Shown here: positions 1 through 9,454 of the stretch, one piece after another
How the letters are laid out: each line of letters opens with the position of its first letter
Position numbering within the stretch: the stretch's first letter is position 1
From: Oligoflexia bacterium
GTDB lineage: Bacteria; Bdellovibrionota_G; JANQFH01
DNA length: 64,000 bases
Assembly (NCBI GenBank): GCA_028277945.1
Contig: JANQFH010000068.1
Coordinates: 186,001-250,000 of the forward strand
Reading direction: 5' to 3'
Notes under the pieces: model-generated
What the model was told of the DNA's origin: nothing
Seen by the model: only the letters and a program-made list of their open reading frames with translations
Database searches by the model: none
Made by a program: the position numbers and the translations under genes

Positions 1-1953
1 GATTGTAAGGCTGCCGAAAAGAGCCTTAGAGCGGTTAAATCTGATTACTTGGTGCGGGACATTCTCTTAGCAGAGCTGGCCAGCTGTTTTGAGTCCCTAT
101 CTCAGTGGCGCAAGGCAGACCAATACAACAAACAGGCTTTGGCAACCATGCCACGGCTCAGTCCATCCTATCCGGCTCTACTACTACAACGTGCCTACTT
201 AGTGGCTATGCAACAAAAGTGGAAAGAGCTTCGTAAGATAGTTGGCAGACTGCCACCACCATCACAGTTAGACGATGTCAAGAGCATTGCTCGCTATTTG
301 TCGCTGTTCCGTGTCGACGCAGATAGGGGAAAGCGACTGTTGCAACCATACCGCCGCGATCTTTACCTTAGTTTTTTGGCACGGCAAGATGATGCCGCGG
401 CAAAGCAGGTGATGGGCCGTCAAGATCCAACCGAAGTCTGGCAGGATGATGCCTTGCTAAAAGATCTAGCGCAAGCCTACCGTACAAGAAAGGAATATAG
501 GAAAGCACGGGACTACTATCAGCAGTATTTTGATCGCACTAAGGATTATTCCATTCTCTTTACCTTAGCACGCATCCACAAACTCCTTGCCAACCCTGCT
601 GATAGAGAGAAGACCTTGTTTACCAAGGTGGAGAGTGCGCGAACCGTTGCCGAAAAACAGATTAGCATGATCCAGTTAGGCCGTTTCTTCTGGAACAACA
701 ACCGTATCCAGGAGGCACGACGGATGTTTGATCAGGCGTGGAGATTATCGCAAGAGAGCCCAGAGGCGATCTCAGCGCTCTACTACCATGGGCGTCTACT
801 AGAGATTGAGGGCGACTGGCAGGGGGCAGAGGTGCTGCTCGAGAAGGCCTTTCCCTTACGCACGCAAGCGCTACCTTTCAAAAAGCGCCGCTTACAAGCG
901 CTGCAAAGGCTTGGCTGGATCGCGTACAAACAGGGATTTTATCGTCGGGCCATCGGTTGGTATGACGCAGTCATCAACGAGGACGACGAAGGGTCGTTTC
1001 GTGACGCCAGCTATTTTTGGCTGGCGTTGAGTTATCAAGCTCTGCATGAACAGGGTAACGCCTTTGCTGCATTAGCCAAACTCGTAAAAGAGTATCCGTT
1101 GTCCTATTACGGTCTGCTAGCGAGAAAACGGCTCTCTGAAAAGGCGCTGCTGCCGGAACAGCCACAGTTTTCTTTGCTGACGCCGCAAAAGCCTATGGTT
1201 TCGATGCAGCAATTGCGCGATTCCTTGCAACCGGCTGAGTGGATTTTTCTACGTCGCTATGCTGAACTCGCGGCTGCCGAGTTGGAATCTCTCGCAGCTG
1301 CTGAACTAAAACCCATTAGTTGGCGGCGAAAGCCAGCGAGTGCGTTGCTATTTCTCGCCACTTGTTTGCATGAGGTGGGTGATGTCTTTACTGCGCTACG
1401 TTTGGCAAAGTTTGCCATAAGCTACGACGAAAGCAACCCACCCAAAAAATGGTTGGCCTTTTTGTACCCTCGTCCTTACTGGCAGCAGGTGCAGTACTAT
1501 GCGGCGCAAAGCCAGTTTGATGCCTATTTGAGCCTGGCTCTGATGCGTCAGGAGTCCGAGTTTGACCAACGTTCGCTCTCTCATGCCGATGCTTATGGCC
1601 TGATGCAGATCATCCCGCCTTTGGCATTCAAAATCGCTGCAGATTTCGGCCTACCAGCGTTTGCAGCGAGTGAGCTGTTCAATCCGGGTTTTAACGTACG
1701 GCTTGGATCGTATCATCTAGGAAAGCTACTGCACCGCTACCAAGGCAATGCCGTCTATGCGTTGGCAGCCTACAACGGCTCCGAGTCAGCTCTGGCACGC
1801 TGGCGCAAAGCGTATGGCCGACTACCGTTGGCGCGTTTTATCGAGGAGATCACCTATGGCGAAACCAAGAACTACGTCAAGCGGGTTGTGCGCAACTACG
1901 CTGTTTATCAGCTACTCTATTTGGGAGAGATGGATTTACAAAGCCTTCCCTAA
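1..1953 (+). CDS. Soluble lytic murein transglycosylase (Slt-type), 5' end outside the window
   Basis: The frame is open from base 1, so the gene begins upstream and about 650 codons are visible. The first ~480 residues are a helical, TPR-like solenoid (for example AYRTRKEYRKARDYYQ), as in the doughnut part of Slt70. The last ~150 residues form the SLT catalytic domain: RQESEF holds the catalytic glutamate, followed by AYGLMQI and LAAYNGS, the usual family motifs in the right order. The enzyme would cut the MurNAc-GlcNAc bond of peptidoglycan in the periplasm, leaving 1,6-anhydroMurNAc ends. The signal peptide would lie outside the window. It is convergent with the following lipoprotein gene; their stop codons are 17 bases apart. 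Confidence 0.9.
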   Translation, partial: DCKAAEKSLRAVKSDYLVRDILLAELASCFESLSQWRKADQYNKQALATMPRLSPSYPALLLQRAYLVAMQQKWKELRKIVGRLPPPSQLDDVKSIARYLSLFRVDADRGKRLLQPYRRDLYLSFLARQDDAAAKQVMGRQDPTEVWQDDALLKDLAQAYRTRKEYRKARDYYQQYFDRTKDYSILFTLARIHKLLANPADREKTLFTKVESARTVAEKQISMIQLGRFFWNNNRIQEARRMFDQAWRLSQESPEAISALYYHGRLLEIEGDWQGAEVLLEKAFPLRTQALPFKKRRLQALQRLGWIAYKQGFYRRAIGWYDAVINEDDEGSFRDASYFWLALSYQALHEQGNAFAALAKLVKEYPLSYYGLLARKRLSEKALLPEQPQFSLLTPQKPMVSMQQLRDSLQPAEWIFLRRYAELAAAELESLAAAELKPISWRRKPASALLFLATCLHEVGDVFTALRLAKFAISYDESNPPKKWLAFLYPRPYWQQVQYYAAQSQFDAYLSLALMRQESEFDQRSLSHADAYGLMQIIPPLAFKIAADFGLPAFAASELFNPGFNVRLGSYHLGKLLHRYQGNAVYALAAYNGSESALARWRKAYGRLPLARFIEEITYGETKNYVKRVVRNYAVYQLLYLGEMDLQSLP

Positions 1954-1977
1954 AAGGTACGGCCTTACTTTCAGGGA
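1954..1977. repeat. Half copy of the palindromic element found after ftsZ
   Basis: These 24 bases are identical to one arm of the 66-bp palindrome at 14025-14090 (shared core GGTACGGCCTTACTTTCAGG). The preceding decamer is also similar (8 of 10). Here the second arm is absent. The repeat begins directly after the transglycosylase stop codon and supplies the stop and last codons of the convergent gene. Confidence 0.75.
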
Positions 1978-3143
1978 TAGACCAGAACCTTTTGTTGGCT
2001 CTGTTGGTAAAAGCTCTGATGGTAGTAGGTGGTGCAGTCGTTGTTGCACACCGAAGCCGTGAAAAATCCAGTAACGCCCCGTCTGTCAGCTTCGTTGATC
2101 TCAAACACGCCGGTTTCGGTTTCGCGAATCGTGTGCAGATCAAAGGCCTGGGGTGCCAAACAGCTTATAAAGGCTTTGTCGCCAATGCGCTGCAAAGAGA
2201 TGTCGGTGCCGCCACGGCTGTCCACCACCACGGGGGTGGCAAAGCTAAGATCGTCGCGCTGGCGCACGAATTTGAGGTGATCGTTTGTGGCATCATAGTA
2301 GGCGATCCACTTTAGCCCATTCGGCCCAGCAATCATATCAACCCAAGCGCCGACGTTGGCTTGGTAATCTTTATCAATGGCGGTGGCAATCCAAACTCTA
2401 GCCGCATCGGTTGGCTCGGCTCGGAGTAGGTAGAGATCACCCTCACCCACAAAGTAGGCAGCAATGGCAACTGACCCACCGTCTTCTACCAAAATGGCCG
2501 AGTAGCGACCAATGTCCATTGCTCCCATGGGTGTGGTTGCATCAAACATCGGCTGAACCCGTTCCACCTGCCATGAGCCCTCCTGTAGCGTGGCGTAGTA
2601 GAGGTCACCGTGGGTTTCATCATAGAAAGAGATATGGGGCTGGTTTTTTCTGTCCACGGCAATAGAGGGCCACAAGCCGAGATAACGGTCGCCAACCTCT
2701 GCGACCACGGCCTCAGGCTCTGAGAAGTTGCCATCTTTACCGGATATATAAAGAGGTCGGCGCTCCGTACGGCTGAAAGTAACTATGTGTACCCGATCTT
2801 CAGCATCGACAGCCAGATCATTGTACAGCCCAATGATTTGTCCAGGGACTTTGATCAACTGGTAGTCAAACTCCCGGCTACCTGGGGTGCGTTCTATACC
2901 AACGGTCAGTCCTCCCTGACTTTCATTGAAGTAGGCGACGATATGACGGCCATCAGATGTTTGTCCTGCCTTGAGAAAGTCGCCGATGAGATCGTTAGTG
3001 TCGTTGAGCAAGGTACCACCCTGCTTGTCACGTTCCAAAGTTGCGTGGTCACCGAACTTGTCTGGATCACATGCTGTTCCTACCAACAGCGTCGCAATAG
3101 AAAAAAGGACAGCCAACCCTGTTGTGGTTCGATTAGAGATCAT
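1971..3143 (-). CDS. Exported lipoprotein with propeller-like repeats, function unknown
   Basis: 390 residues. The N-terminus has a positive start, a hydrophobic stretch and VGTAC, a lipobox-like site that would make Cys25 the lipidated residue. The mature part contains repeating units resembling SIAVD...PHISFYDE...DLYYA and DLAVDAEDRVHIVTFS, as in BNR/sialidase-like beta-propellers, but no catalytic Asp-box set can be assigned. The start overlaps the stop of the upstream gene by ATGA, so the two are probably co-translated. The last codons come from the half repeat at 1954-1977. A surface or periplasmic binding role is possible but unproven. Confidence 0.7.
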   Translation of the reverse strand: MISNRTTTGLAVLFSIATLLVGTACDPDKFGDHATLERDKQGGTLLNDTNDLIGDFLKAGQTSDGRHIVAYFNESQGGLTVGIERTPGSREFDYQLIKVPGQIIGLYNDLAVDAEDRVHIVTFSRTERRPLYISGKDGNFSEPEAVVAEVGDRYLGLWPSIAVDRKNQPHISFYDETHGDLYYATLQEGSWQVERVQPMFDATTPMGAMDIGRYSAILVEDGGSVAIAAYFVGEGDLYLLRAEPTDAARVWIATAIDKDYQANVGAWVDMIAGPNGLKWIAYYDATNDHLKFVRQRDDLSFATPVVVDSRGGTDISLQRIGDKAFISCLAPQAFDLHTIRETETGVFEINEADRRGVTGFFTASVCNNDCTTYYHQSFYQQSQQKVLVYP

Positions 3144-4720
3144 GATTTTTCCAGTACTTCTTTTGCCATCCGCACCAGCTCTTCACTAAGACCCTCAACA
3201 CCGAGACCGACGACAAGATCACGACGAGCTTCTTTAGTCGCTGGATCGTTTTGTTCTACCAATGTTAGACCGCTGATGGCCACGTTAACGCCACCGAGGG
3301 CAAAGTTTGTTGGTAGCAGCGGATACCTAAAGTCCAGAAAGGCTTGCAGCATACCATCTTTACCATTCAGTAAATCGTTGAGCAGCTCCATGACCGGCCC
3401 TATCTGCTCACGGTCAAAGGGGTGGTTTTCAGGTAGGCGAACATCGATGTTATGACCATCGGTGTCGCGTGGATAGAGTTTGGCAAAGATATTTTCCTCT
3501 CCCACCTCTACTGCGGCCACCAGATCGGGATCGTACTCAAGATCCACGGCAGGAAAGTAGGGCGTATCACGATGTTCTATATGCAGCCTAATGCGCGCCT
3601 GCCAGGTACTCCCTCCCAGTGAGGTCTGTACCTCGCCAGCTGCGTTTTCCTCTAACCTCAACCAAGGCAACTTCAAAGGAAGCGTTGCCATGTGAATCTC
3701 CGCTCCTGGAGCAACATTGGGAAGGATACGAAAGTAGGTTCGCTCTGCTGAGATGCTGGGGGCTTCGATGTAGAGTCGATGCCACATTTTGTCGATGGTG
3801 TCGTTGATGAGTTTTTCGGGCAGAGAGAGCCAAATGGGACCATCTTGATCTTGCGGAAACTTTGGCAGCTCTGTAGAGAACTTATTGGACGTGTCGATGC
3901 GGGATGTTGGTGGTATGTAGTAACGTGCCTTTCCACGGCTATGAATCTGTGGTTGACCGTAAATATCAATACCCTCTTCTGAAACGTCAACGCGTATGCC
4001 GCCGGTATCTCTAAGGCGATGGCTGCGGACAATCCTGAGTTCATCACCTGTTGGTAATGGAATAACGCGTCCCCCCTCTTCAGGTATGAGGTTTTCGGCA
4101 TCGGTGGCGGGACCCAAGGCGGACTTGACAAGGTTAGGCAGAGCAATATTGAGCAGCAACGGCATGACACTAGCCAACTTTTTATTGTTAGAATTGACCT
4201 CACCCGGTTGCTTCAATTCGACGTGGGGCTCTTCAAGCGTCCATGAATCCTGCTGGAACGTTGTACTAAAGGTAAATTGGGTGCCCGTCACATGGACGAC
4301 GTTGTGATTGTCTCCAGCTGCAACACCAAACCTATCGCAGAAAAATTTTTTCGCACGGCCGACCTCTTCAGTATTTAGCTCTCCGGTGATGGTCCCGGCC
4401 AAGGTAGAGTCCATCGCTACCGTAGCGACGAGCTCTTGTTCGGGCAGCGACACCTGCACCTCCTCAAGGGTAAAGCGGCTATCCATGGACTGTACCCGCA
4501 ATCCGGTACAGACAGGCACCGGCAGGCTGTCACTTTGCAGCTCAAACTCTGTACCGGTGAGCTCTTCATTGAGCCACTCGATAAACTGTGGTGTGATGCG
4601 GATGCCGGCTAGCGGCAGATTGGCAATATTGCTGTCACTGTGGAAGGACCAGCTAAGTCCCACAGCACATACAAAAACTATCAGTGTACGACTGCGTATT
4701 TTTTTATATACGCTTCTCAA
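3140..4720 (-). CDS. Exported protein of unknown function
   Basis: 526 residues. The N-terminus (basic, then TLIVFVCAVGLSWSF) looks like a signal peptide or anchor. No catalytic motif is recognisable. The body is rich in alternating polar/hydrophobic strands, with long amphipathic stretches near residues 300-350 and 430-500, which could suit a lipid-binding or barrel-like fold; that is only inference. It overlaps the downstream lipoprotein start by four bases, so the pair forms a two-gene exported-protein operon. Confidence 0.6.
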   Translation of the reverse strand: MRSVYKKIRSRTLIVFVCAVGLSWSFHSDSNIANLPLAGIRITPQFIEWLNEELTGTEFELQSDSLPVPVCTGLRVQSMDSRFTLEEVQVSLPEQELVATVAMDSTLAGTITGELNTEEVGRAKKFFCDRFGVAAGDNHNVVHVTGTQFTFSTTFQQDSWTLEEPHVELKQPGEVNSNNKKLASVMPLLLNIALPNLVKSALGPATDAENLIPEEGGRVIPLPTGDELRIVRSHRLRDTGGIRVDVSEEGIDIYGQPQIHSRGKARYYIPPTSRIDTSNKFSTELPKFPQDQDGPIWLSLPEKLINDTIDKMWHRLYIEAPSISAERTYFRILPNVAPGAEIHMATLPLKLPWLRLEENAAGEVQTSLGGSTWQARIRLHIEHRDTPYFPAVDLEYDPDLVAAVEVGEENIFAKLYPRDTDGHNIDVRLPENHPFDREQIGPVMELLNDLLNGKDGMLQAFLDFRYPLLPTNFALGGVNVAISGLTLVEQNDPATKEARRDLVVGLGVEGLSEELVRMAKEVLEKS

Positions 4721-4738
4721 GATTCCCCCAAACCCACG

Positions 4739-4767
4739 GCAGAAAATCGGCCGATGCCGATTTCTGC
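4739..4767. other. Inverted repeat in the divergent gap before ligA
   Basis: Arms GCAGAAAATCGGC and GCCGATTTCTGC pair with one bulged base around a four-base loop. It lies just upstream of the minus-strand exported-protein gene and about 140 bases before ligA. It could be an operator or a hairpin; the sequence does not decide. Confidence 0.35.
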
Positions 4768-4905
4768 TCTAAATACCATATTTTAGGTAAAATTTCATCT
4801 TTTTAACGCACTCTGGCGTCCACTTAACCTATTGAAAATAAATAATTAATCATGATATTGGTGGAGAGTTGACAATCTCGACAGCCTCCTCAATCATGGC
4901 CGCCG

Positions 4906-6957
4906 ATGGCTCGTTCAGTAGTAAAAAAAGTGAACCCTGCCACCGTTGCCGAGTATGAGCAGTTGGTGCGCGAGGTGTCGCACCACGATTGGCTCTACTA
5001 TGTTAAGGATTCGCCGAAGATTAGCGATGCCTACTACGATCGCCTTTACCGCAAGTTGCGCGAACTAGAGGAACGCTTTCCCCAGCTCACCCTGCCACAC
5101 TCACCAACCCAACGAGTGGGTGGCGAAGTGATTGCCGCCTTCTCCAAAGTCAAACATCCGCAGAAGATGCTGAGTCTGGACAACACCTATGACGAAGAAG
5201 AGCTCAAACAGTTTTTGCGTCGTAATCAAGAAGGCTTAGGTAAGATGCCAACAGCTTGGGTGGCAGAACCAAAGATTGACGGTTTAAGTATTGAGCTGAC
5301 CTACGACAACAACCATGGGGCTGCATTGGTCACCGCAGCAACCCGTGGTGATGGCATCTACGGTGAGGACGTCACCCACAACATCCGCACCATCCGTACC
5401 GTGCCACTACTCTTTAAGGATATGCCCTTTTCTCCCTGTACGGTGCGTGGAGAGATCTTTATTGAACGATCCGCTTTAGAGATGATCAACCAGCAGCGTG
5501 TCGACGAGGGCGAGGCACCATTTAAGAACTGCCGCAACGCTGCAGCAGGCTCGGTACGCCTATTAGACAACACGATCACCGCCAAACGGCCTTTGAAGTT
5601 CTTTGCCTGGGGGCTGCTGGAGGCAGAACGTGCCGTTGAAGACCACTGGCAGGCAATGGAGCTGCTTAAGAGCAGTGGCTTTCCGATCAATCCAGTCAAT
5701 CGTTTGCTGCACACAGCAGCAGAGCTTTTCAACTGGGTGCATGAGTTTGACAAAACCGTCCATACGCTCGCCTATCCCACCGATGGTGTGGTGATCAAGG
5801 TCAACCGTTTTGATCAGCAGCGCAAGCTCGGCTCGACGAGCAAGTACCCACGGTCGGCTATTGCCTTTAAGTACTCGGCTGAGAAGGCCATCACCCAGAT
5901 TAAGCAGATTCAAGTGCAGGTGGGTCGAACCGGAACGTTGACACCGGTGGCAGAGTTGGTGCCTGTTGAGCTTTCTGGAACAGAGGTAGCGCGGGCTTCT
6001 CTGCATAACGAAGATGAAATCGCTCGCAAGGATGTTCGTCAGGGTGATTGGGTCGAGATCGAAAAGGCTGGCGAGATCATTCCGCAGGTGGTGCGAGTTT
6101 TGAAGCAACGTCGTCGGTCTGCGTTAAAGCGTTTTGTCATGCCCAAGCGTTGTCCAGCCTGTGGCTCTGAGGTGGTGCGTGATGCCGAGGCAGTAGCGCG
6201 CCGTTGTTCAAACCGCACCTCTTGTCCGGCACAGTTGCGCGAAGCGATTTTGTTTTTTGCCTCACGCAGTGCCATGAACATTGAGCATCTTGGTCCAGCG
6301 CTTGTGGATCAGCTGTTGCAGCGAGGTTTGATCAAAGACGCTGCCGATCTCTTTCAATTGCGCCAGCAGGATTTAGCAGCGCTCGAGCGCATGGCAGAGA
6401 AGTCTGCAGAAAATGTCGTAGCAGCCATCGAGGTGAGTCGGTCGCGTGCGACCCTGCCCCAGCTGATCACCGGCCTTGGTATTCCACACGTCGGTGCGGT
6501 GGCAGCAGGCATGCTGGCGGATTACTTTGGTTCGCTTGCAGCCATGCTTAACAAAAATCCACAAGCGTTGCAGGCCGAGCTTGAAGCAATCCATGGCATT
6601 GGTCCGGTCATAGCGGCTGCGGTTGCTGCCTTTTTACAACAGAGCAGCAGTAAACGGCTGCTGAAGAAGCTCTTAAAACTCGGTATCGATCCCAAACAGC
6701 CAAAGGCTCATGCGCGTGACGCCAACCTACCACTGGCTGGCCTCTCTTTTTGTATTACCGGCACACTGAGCAAACCACGGCAGGAGTACAAAGAGATTAT
6801 CCAGACAATGGGGGGGCAGTTTCACAGCACGGTAAAAAAGGATACCAGCTATCTTGTTAAGGGCGAAGGAGCCGCGAGTCGCAAAGATCAACTTGCTGCC
6901 AAGTATGGCACTCGGGTAATCACTGAAAGCGATTTCAACACACTCACCGCTCGATAA
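4906..6957 (+). CDS. ligA: NAD-dependent DNA ligase LigA
   Basis: 683 residues, the normal length. It seals nicks in duplex DNA using NAD+, in replication and repair. The adenylation lysine is K123 in AEPKIDGLS. The adenylation domain is followed by an OB fold, a four-cysteine zinc finger (CPACGS ... CSNRTSC), helix-hairpin-helix repeats (LITGLGIPHVGAVAA, IHGIGPVIAAAVAA) and a C-terminal BRCT domain (LPLAGLSFCITGTLS). The ATG at 4906 starts the family-typical N-terminus; no strong Shine-Dalgarno is seen. A TTGACA at 4869-4874 could be a -35 element but the matching -10 is weak. The gene is transcribed alone. Confidence 0.97.
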   Translation: MARSVVKKVNPATVAEYEQLVREVSHHDWLYYVKDSPKISDAYYDRLYRKLRELEERFPQLTLPHSPTQRVGGEVIAAFSKVKHPQKMLSLDNTYDEEELKQFLRRNQEGLGKMPTAWVAEPKIDGLSIELTYDNNHGAALVTAATRGDGIYGEDVTHNIRTIRTVPLLFKDMPFSPCTVRGEIFIERSALEMINQQRVDEGEAPFKNCRNAAAGSVRLLDNTITAKRPLKFFAWGLLEAERAVEDHWQAMELLKSSGFPINPVNRLLHTAAELFNWVHEFDKTVHTLAYPTDGVVIKVNRFDQQRKLGSTSKYPRSAIAFKYSAEKAITQIKQIQVQVGRTGTLTPVAELVPVELSGTEVARASLHNEDEIARKDVRQGDWVEIEKAGEIIPQVVRVLKQRRRSALKRFVMPKRCPACGSEVVRDAEAVARRCSNRTSCPAQLREAILFFASRSAMNIEHLGPALVDQLLQRGLIKDAADLFQLRQQDLAALERMAEKSAENVVAAIEVSRSRATLPQLITGLGIPHVGAVAAGMLADYFGSLAAMLNKNPQALQAELEAIHGIGPVIAAAVAAFLQQSSSKRLLKKLLKLGIDPKQPKAHARDANLPLAGLSFCITGTLSKPRQEYKEIIQTMGGQFHSTVKKDTSYLVKGEGAASRKDQLAAKYGTRVITESDFNTLTAR

Positions 6958-7000
6958 GAATCAGTGTAGGTCCCACCATAATTTTTTAAACACCTTCCAC

Positions 7001-7209
7001 GTCTAATGCCGTCTCTGTAGGCGTATCCAACCAAACCTTCGGCGGATGGCTCGTCGGACTATTATTTTGGGGGCCCGTCCTCGCTTCGCTGCGGCGATGC
7101 CCCCAAGCCCCGCGCTCACGGTCGAGTGAATCGACCGTTCGCTTATCGTCCTCCTGCGCTTTATTCCGCCTCAGGCTGGTTGGATACGCCTTTAGAGCTG
7201 GTTTTAGAC
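7001..7209. mobile_element. MITE-like element 1 with terminal inverted repeats
   Basis: About 209 bp of non-coding DNA. The ends begin GTCTAA and finish TTAGAC. An inner, nearly perfect inverted repeat (AGGCGTATCCAACCA on the left, its complement on the right) is the strongest part. Inside are further hairpins, for example CGGTCGA/TCGACCG at 7119-7137 and GGGGGC/GCCCCC flanking 7070-7105. There is no open reading frame. The right arm carries, on the minus strand, a 25-base core (7154-7178) shared at 21 of 25 positions with the neighbouring element. No transposase is present. Confidence 0.6.
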
Positions 7210-7246
7210 GCGATGACTTTTAATTTTTGTTGCACACACTCTGAAA

Positions 7247-7413
7247 TAGTGATGGTGCGACAGCCTGAGAGAAAATAAAGCGCAGACGAGCAGCGAGCGC
7301 CTGACGAGCCTTTAGGCGAGGAAGGAAAGCTCGCTCAATGCAATCGCTAGCTAGCGTAGCGATTCTCTTCTATCGAGGCGAGCCATTTCTCGAAGGTTGT
7401 CGTACCATCACTA
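7247..7413. mobile_element. MITE-like element 2 with terminal inverted repeats
   Basis: About 167 bp. Terminal repeats of 20 bases (TAGTGATGGTGCGACAGCCT at 7247-7266 and its complement at 7394-7413) match at 18 of 20 positions. The interior contains AATCGCTA/TAGCGATT and other short inverted repeats and no coding frame. It shares a core (CAGCCTGAG, four variable bases, AATAAAGCGCAG) with element 1, in the opposite orientation. The rest of 6958-7482 holds no gene that I can support. Confidence 0.6.
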
Positions 7414-7482
7414 ATTTAGGCGTGTGGAACGAAAATAAGACGATTGCCTCTAACTTTGGCAAAATGCTTGTAGGGTAGAATA

Positions 7483-8373
7483 CTAGTAGAGATTCAATAG
7501 CGACAGCGGGTTGAACATATTGCCCTTCCAGTAAGCCGACCAGTGCAGGTGTGGACCATTGACACGACCACTGCTGCCACTGTAGCCAATCACCTCACCA
7601 GCGATAACTTCTTGTTTATGCTCAACCAAGATCTTATCGAGGTGAGAGTAACCGGTTATGAGGCCATTGCCATGATCGACAAAGACACAGTTGCCGGGAA
7701 TGAAAAACTCACCTGTCAGTAACACCTGGCCATGGTTGGTAGCGCGCACGGGTGTACCAACGGCGGCACGAAAGTCCGTACCCCAATGCGGGGATCGTGG
7801 TTTGTTGTTTTGCCGGCGTCGGATACCAAATGGGCTGGTGATCTTCCCAGCCACCGGACGTTGAAAGTCAGTTTTCCACAGCCGCTGTTTTGCTGATTGC
7901 GTGAACGCCGTCCGGATCTGTTGCTTTTCTTGCTTGGCGCGGCGGCGTTGTTGAGCCGAGAGTTCTGCGAACTTCCGTGGTACTGTCAAATGTTCAATTC
8001 CCCAGCGTTTTTGTTTAATCTCAATTTGTCGGACAAAATGCCAAGCATCGCCATGGCGATTAAGCAAGGCAATCTTGACTGAGTAAAGACCCGGCACGCT
8101 GTCCGTGGGAGCCGCAACGACAGCTTCATGGTAATTGCTTAGGTGATTTGTACGACGCTTCTTTGGTTGGGGTAGTGGCTGCAGGCGTAGCACTTTGCCC
8201 GCAAAGAGTGCGTAGGCGAGCTCATAGTTCTCTGGTAACTGTAGCGACAGTAGCACTGCATCCCCTTGCAGCATGGCTTGTGGCAACTTGGGGTCGATCG
8301 ATGGAGAGGCGCTTGCTGCAACAGCGTGCCATGCACCAATCAACAGGCACCTTACGATTAACCTAGAGATCAC
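7483..8373 (-). CDS. LytM/M23-family zinc endopeptidase, exported
   Basis: The C-terminal third is a peptidase M23 domain with the full set of zinc and catalytic residues: HWGTDFRA (H...D), GLITGYSHLD and GPHLHW (HxH). Such enzymes cut peptide cross-links of peptidoglycan or, when degenerate, activate amidases; here the site is intact. I chose GTG at 8373, which gives a clean signal peptide (MISRLIVRCLLIGAWHAVA). An ATG at 8424 in the same frame would give 313 residues but would overlap pfkA by 38 bases. The middle is basic and probably helical (residues ~130-180). It follows pfkA closely on the same strand. Confidence 0.88.
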   Translation of the reverse strand: MISRLIVRCLLIGAWHAVAASASPSIDPKLPQAMLQGDAVLLSLQLPENYELAYALFAGKVLRLQPLPQPKKRRTNHLSNYHEAVVAAPTDSVPGLYSVKIALLNRHGDAWHFVRQIEIKQKRWGIEHLTVPRKFAELSAQQRRRAKQEKQQIRTAFTQSAKQRLWKTDFQRPVAGKITSPFGIRRRQNNKPRSPHWGTDFRAAVGTPVRATNHGQVLLTGEFFIPGNCVFVDHGNGLITGYSHLDKILVEHKQEVIAGEVIGYSGSSGRVNGPHLHWSAYWKGNMFNPLSLLNLY

Positions 8374-8386
8374 TTGCAAGCTCGAC

Positions 8387-9421
8387 CTAGCAGAAGAACT
8401 GCTTGGCGATGGCGTAGAATTCATCAGGAACGGTTTTGATGCCCTCGCGCACCCGTTGCAGGCTCTCTGCTTCTATATTATTGCCGCGCAAAACCGCCAT
8501 CTTGCCAAAGTCCTGTTTGAGTACGAGCTCCATGGCAAAGAGACCGTAGCGGGTTGAGAGAATGCGATCACTTGCTGTCGGGCTACCACCACGTTGAATG
8601 TGACCGAGGCTGGTCGCACGCGTGTCCAAGGCGGTCTTCTCTTTAATGGCATTGGCGAGTTGTTCGCCAATGCCACCAAGTCGTTTGTGGCCAAAGGCAT
8701 CGGTCTCCTCGCTGGCGACATTGCCCAGACCTTTGATTTCTGCTCCCTCAGCCACGACAACGATATTATAGCCCTTACCCCGCTGCCGCTGCTGCTTCAG
8801 GATAGCGGTAATCTCATCCACCGTCATCGAGTGTTCCGGCGTGATGACGACATCTGCACCACCGGCAATGCCAGCAAAGGTGGCGATCCAACCGGCATGC
8901 CGTCCCATCAGCTCCAACACCATGGTGCGATTGTGAGATTTGGCAGTGGTGCGCAAACGATCGATGGCGTCTGTGGCAATGCTTACAGCAGTGTCAAAGC
9001 CAAAGGTAAAATCGGTGCCGAGCAAATCGTTATCAATGGTTTTAGGCACGCCGATCATGGGCAGCCCTTCACTAGCTAGGTGCGCTGCAAAGCCGAGCGT
9101 ATCTTCGCCGCCGATGGCGATGAGCGCATCTAGTGCGAGCGCTTTAAAGTTGTTTATGCAAGTGGCAACGCCGTTGTCGATTTTCCGCGGGTTGGTACGG
9201 GAAGTGCCAAGGATAGTACCTCCAAGCGCAAAGATCTCTTCTGCCTCCGCATAGTTCAGTGGCCGGGTCTCTCTCTCAAGCAGGCCCTTCCACCCACCTT
9301 GGATGCCGAGGACCTCAAAGCCATTGGCCTCGGCCTTGGCCACAACAGCGCGGATGACCGCGTTTAATCCAGGGCAGTCACCACCCCCTGTGAGGATGCC
9401 AATTTTCATAGGAGGGCTCAT
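8387..9421 (-). CDS. pfkA: 6-phosphofructokinase, residues suggest pyrophosphate-dependent type
   Basis: 344 residues. The start GGGDCPGLNAVIR, the PKTIDND catalytic loop and ELMGRHAGWIA identify the phosphofructokinase family, which phosphorylates fructose 6-phosphate in glycolysis. The catalytic base is D130. Two positions known to separate phosphoryl donors are Asp107 (in GGEDT) and Lys127 (in PKTIDND). ATP enzymes of the E. coli type have Gly at both, while pyrophosphate enzymes have Asp and Lys. The donor is therefore probably pyrophosphate and the reaction reversible; this is inference from family knowledge. Either MSPP or the MKIG four codons later could be the start. Confidence 0.93.
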   Translation of the reverse strand: MSPPMKIGILTGGGDCPGLNAVIRAVVAKAEANGFEVLGIQGGWKGLLERETRPLNYAEAEEIFALGGTILGTSRTNPRKIDNGVATCINNFKALALDALIAIGGEDTLGFAAHLASEGLPMIGVPKTIDNDLLGTDFTFGFDTAVSIATDAIDRLRTTAKSHNRTMVLELMGRHAGWIATFAGIAGGADVVITPEHSMTVDEITAILKQQRQRGKGYNIVVVAEGAEIKGLGNVASEETDAFGHKRLGGIGEQLANAIKEKTALDTRATSLGHIQRGGSPTASDRILSTRYGLFAMELVLKQDFGKMAVLRGNNIEAESLQRVREGIKTVPDEFYAIAKQFFC

Positions 9422-9454
9422 AACATAGATGCCATGCAGGGTAAATTTATCTTC

